NCBI GenBank assembly: GCA_006226375.1
Contig: SBHC01000065.1
Location: 1-64,000 of the forward strand
Reading direction: 5' to 3'
Length of the DNA: 64,000 nt
Source: Deltaproteobacteria bacterium
Lineage (GTDB): Bacteria > Myxococcota_C > UBA6777
Below, piece by piece: positions 61,432-64,000 of the stretch. Below the pieces are notes generated by a model. That model made no database searches and was not told the origin of the DNA. It worked only from the letters and a program-made list of their open reading frames with translations. How positions within the stretch are numbered: position 1 is the stretch's first letter; each line of letters opens with the position of its first letter. The translations under genes were made by a program, and so were the position numbers.

Positions 61432-64000
61432 ATGGAGTCATTGCCAAACCCTCAACCTGAGGGAGAGGTGTTGTCGACCGAGTCGGCAACCGAGGACGGC
61501 TCCACGACGTTGCGTGAACCGCCAAAAAAGTCATCGAACTTTCCAGCTTTTTCGGAAGTGACAGAACCTGGGGCTTCCCTTCTTGAGCTCACTCAACCCA
61601 TGAACCGAGTACCTGTGGCTGCCCAATCTGACACTGCCACAGAGTCGTCAGACACGTTGCATGGGTTGCAATTGGAGAGCGCGGACACCTACGACAATCG
61701 CCCGAACTCGGCCCGTTTGTCCCAGACTCCTTTGCCCTCAAGCTCCTCACTCTCTGCGGCAGATATCAATGCGGTTTGGAACTCCTCTCTGTCTGTGGCG
61801 TTGCCTCCTGACATTGAGCGACGTTATTACGCCAAGAAGTATTTAGGAGGAGGTCGGTTGGGTGATGTCTTCCTTGTGGAAGATGTGTTGTTTGGAGGGT
61901 TGTATGCGCTGCGGATGGTTCATCCTTGGATCTCGCAGCCCCCTGAGTTTCGTCGTCGGGTGGCTCAAGCCTACAAGCGCCTGGAGTCGCTACGGCATCC
62001 CAATTTGATGAGAGTGTACCAACTCGACCGACTGCCCGGTTCAGGCGTGATGTTTTACAACATGGAGTACATCAACGGTATCACTCTCGACCATTGGCAA
62101 AGTCACCAGCCGATTAAGACCAACGGTGGGATGCCCGCGTTTGAGCCGGAAGATGCGTTCCTTCTGCTGGAGAAAATTGGTCGCGTTGTCGAGTACGCTC
62201 ACAGACACAATGTGATCCACGGTGACCTGCGAGCAGGAAACATCATGGTGATCAAGTCGAAGGATGGGCTTGGTCTTCGCTTAATGGACTTTGGCCTGAC
62301 CCGAATCGCCAACGCTGCTCATTCTCCCGCACTCCAGGCTGATAGGACCGAGCGGTTTTTCTACACCGCCCCGGAAGAACAAGACGCCTCTGCCTCGCTG
62401 TCACCGGCCACGGATGTCTTCTCTCTGGGGGTGCTGTTCTACCGAATGCTAACAGGGATGATTCCGGCTGGCTGGATCATCTCTCCCTACAAGATTGACC
62501 CCAGGCTCCCGAAAGATCTGGATGATGTTCTTCAGAAAGCCATGCATCCCGATCGCAACCAACGTTATCCAACAGTGGATGCATTCCTTGCAGACACACA
62601 CCGCTTGTTCAAAGGCCACTTTGAGATGCCTTCTGTGTCTTCTGTGTTGGACACCGATCAGGATGTGCTGGCTTCGCTAAAACATGCGGAGTTGAAAAGT
62701 CTCAAGCGCACGCCTCCAAGTCAGGCGTTTCAACCTATTCCGAAGCAACAAACAGGGCGTTCCTCTGTGCACAGCCCCAAGGATGACGAAGCCACCGCCG
62801 AGCATCATGTCTTCGTCGACGACAGCGGGTTTCTTCACCCATTCGGCGATGAGTCCGTAGAGCGGGCACCTGTTCCAGGTTCTACTTCTCGTGCAGGTGA
62901 TTCGATGGAGCAAACAGCGGTCGAGACTCCTGTTGTGGGAAGGCTGCGTGGTTCGGGAGAGCTTCAAGCGACCAATCCCGAGACCCCAGTGGTGAAGCAA
63001 CACACTCTGTCCCAGCCGCCTGGTTCTTCGGAAGAGATTGCGCTACCTCCTGGCTCTTACTCTTCGTTGGAGATTCTTTGGGAATCCAACACGGAGCCTG
63101 CCTCTGCTCCTGATGTTCCTGCCGAAGCGGACACAAATCAGGAGCCCAACCCCAATGTCGCAGTCCTCGTGGACAAAGAAGCCAGCAATCCAAGCGGCCT
63201 TGTCTCGTTGGAGGTTCTCAACCAGTTGAGGCGGCGGGCTCGAAAAGAAGGTCCAAAGGAAGATCTCTCCAAGGTGCCTTCGTTGGGGTCCTCCCAACGA
63301 CTGGAAACGTTGGACCATCGAACCCAAATCCAGAAGGTCGTGTACAGTCCTTGCGGTCGTTATCTTCTCACGGTGGACAGCAACCTTCAGCTTCGCTTGT
63401 GGGATGCTTGTTCGTTTGAACTTTTAAAGACGTACACCGAGCCTTTGGATGCTGTGTTTCATTTGGCTTGGCACCCAGAGCTGCCGCTGTTCGCGTTTTG
63501 TTCAGCACCCAGTGTGGTTGAGATTTGGGATGTCGAGCCTTTGGGCAAAACGCACACTGTGGAGGTGTTCCCCGAAGTCGTGCAGCTCTCCTGGCTATCG
63601 AATGAATCGAGCCTTGCCATCGGGTGTTCCGACAACGCCGTTCGCTTGTGGAATATGAACAGCGAGCGCCAGTACGCTATGTTTAAAGGGTTCCAGGGTT
63701 CGGGCTCTTGTTTTTCGTTCCAGCAATCTTGCGCTCTGTTTCTCGCTGCGAGCGCCTCAGGAAAGATTCGTATTTGGCCTTTGAGTGAGTCTCAGAGCGC
63801 GACTCTCCTTCGGCCCAAACCTGAGCCTGTGACTGCCATGGCTACAGCGTCACAGCTTCCTGTCTTGTTATGCGGGAACCAAAGCGGCGCGCTGTCGGTA
63901 TGGAACTTGAGCGACCACACCCAACTGTTTGAGTTTGACACGCACAAGCATGCGATCCTCAGCTTGGGTTGCAACCAGCATGGAACCATTGGCTATGCGT
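61432..64000 (+). CDS. Kinase-like/WD40 fusion, probably pseudokinase (3' end outside window)
   Basis: An open frame runs from ATG 61432 through the window end (856 codons so far). Residues 1-125 are Ser/Thr/Glu-rich; 130-400 form a Hanks-type kinase fold with Gly loop YLGGGRLGDVFLV, HGDLRAGN (263-270) and DFG (286-288). Three key positions deviate: the ATP-anchoring Lys of the VAIK motif is Arg161 (YALRMV), HRD is HGD, and the catalytic-loop Lys is Arg267. After a long Pro/Ser/Glu-rich linker, WD40 blades start near residue 620 (KVVYSPCGRYLLTVD, LRLWD, VRLWN, IRIWPL). Likely a scaffold or low-activity kinase. Upstream elements: no strong Shine-Dalgarno. Confidence 0.82.
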   Translation, partial: MESLPNPQPEGEVLSTESATEDGSTTLREPPKKSSNFPAFSEVTEPGASLLELTQPMNRVPVAAQSDTATESSDTLHGLQLESADTYDNRPNSARLSQTPLPSSSSLSAADINAVWNSSLSVALPPDIERRYYAKKYLGGGRLGDVFLVEDVLFGGLYALRMVHPWISQPPEFRRRVAQAYKRLESLRHPNLMRVYQLDRLPGSGVMFYNMEYINGITLDHWQSHQPIKTNGGMPAFEPEDAFLLLEKIGRVVEYAHRHNVIHGDLRAGNIMVIKSKDGLGLRLMDFGLTRIANAAHSPALQADRTERFFYTAPEEQDASASLSPATDVFSLGVLFYRMLTGMIPAGWIISPYKIDPRLPKDLDDVLQKAMHPDRNQRYPTVDAFLADTHRLFKGHFEMPSVSSVLDTDQDVLASLKHAELKSLKRTPPSQAFQPIPKQQTGRSSVHSPKDDEATAEHHVFVDDSGFLHPFGDESVERAPVPGSTSRAGDSMEQTAVETPVVGRLRGSGELQATNPETPVVKQHTLSQPPGSSEEIALPPGSYSSLEILWESNTEPASAPDVPAEADTNQEPNPNVAVLVDKEASNPSGLVSLEVLNQLRRRARKEGPKEDLSKVPSLGSSQRLETLDHRTQIQKVVYSPCGRYLLTVDSNLQLRLWDACSFELLKTYTEPLDAVFHLAWHPELPLFAFCSAPSVVEIWDVEPLGKTHTVEVFPEVVQLSWLSNESSLAIGCSDNAVRLWNMNSERQYAMFKGFQGSGSCFSFQQSCALFLAASASGKIRIWPLSESQSATLLRPKPEPVTAMATASQLPVLLCGNQSGALSVWNLSDHTQLFEFDTHKHAILSLGCNQHGTIGYA

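Overview
This window looks like chromosome from a free-living Gram-negative bacterium of the former Deltaproteobacteria (Myxococcota or Bradymonadota-like). The pointers are numerous lipoproteins with Cys-rich 'CxxDxDC' or MopE-type motifs, Ser/Thr kinases fused to STAND ATPase or WD40 modules, a PP2C phosphatase, very large TPR proteins, RNase Y, and a LexA-box-like site of the Myxococcus type. Base composition is only mildly GC-rich by eye, lower than in classical myxobacteria. The taxonomic call is inference. No transposons, prophage, CRISPR or tRNA genes were seen.

Layout. 1-500: apparent leader of an rRNA operon reading leftwards out of the window, with two near-consensus promoters and a boxB/boxA antiterminator. 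537-1742: YCF48-type propeller lipoprotein. 1936-23230: a long minus-strand block holding RNase Y with a 6S RNA just upstream, a 3574-residue TPR protein, a TPR lipoprotein, ribA, a WD40 lipoprotein, a thioredoxin-fold protein, mltG and a tandem zinc-ribbon protein. 23531-26229: PP2C-cNMP phosphatase and serS. 26365-31329: membrane protein and a kinase/STAND ATPase. 31639-38845: uvrA with a histone-like tail, B-box membrane protein, CoA transferase, and a two-gene membrane pair including a DMT-type carrier. 38881-48044: glyQ-glyS followed by two surface propeller lipoproteins, then yhbY and a Cys-rich lipoprotein. 48563-55698: anchored unknown protein, Eis-like acetyltransferase, MopE-like lipoprotein with a PEGA-like partner, acylphosphatase, pectinacetylesterase-family protein and a conserved hypothetical. 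56033-59025: an RTX-repeat/M91 metallopeptidase convergent with a serpin lipoprotein. 59405-64000: ribosomal protein S1 and a divergent kinase-like/WD40 protein cut by the window end.

Themes. Housekeeping translation and repair genes (rRNA leader, 6S, rny, serS, glyQS, rpsA, uvrA, yhbY, ribA, mltG) are interleaved with an envelope or surface set (at least eight predicted lipoproteins, five propeller or TPR scaffolds) and a phospho-signalling set (two kinase-like proteins, one phosphatase). The most unusual items are: the RTX-M91 effector beside a serpin; a kinase whose STAND ATPase is split by a roughly 430-residue disordered insert carrying eight threonine motifs; the giant TPR protein ending in what may be a dead metallopeptidase domain; a likely catalytically impaired kinase-WD40 fusion; the 6S-rny linkage; a candidate SOS operator at uvrA; and the lysine-repeat tail on UvrA.
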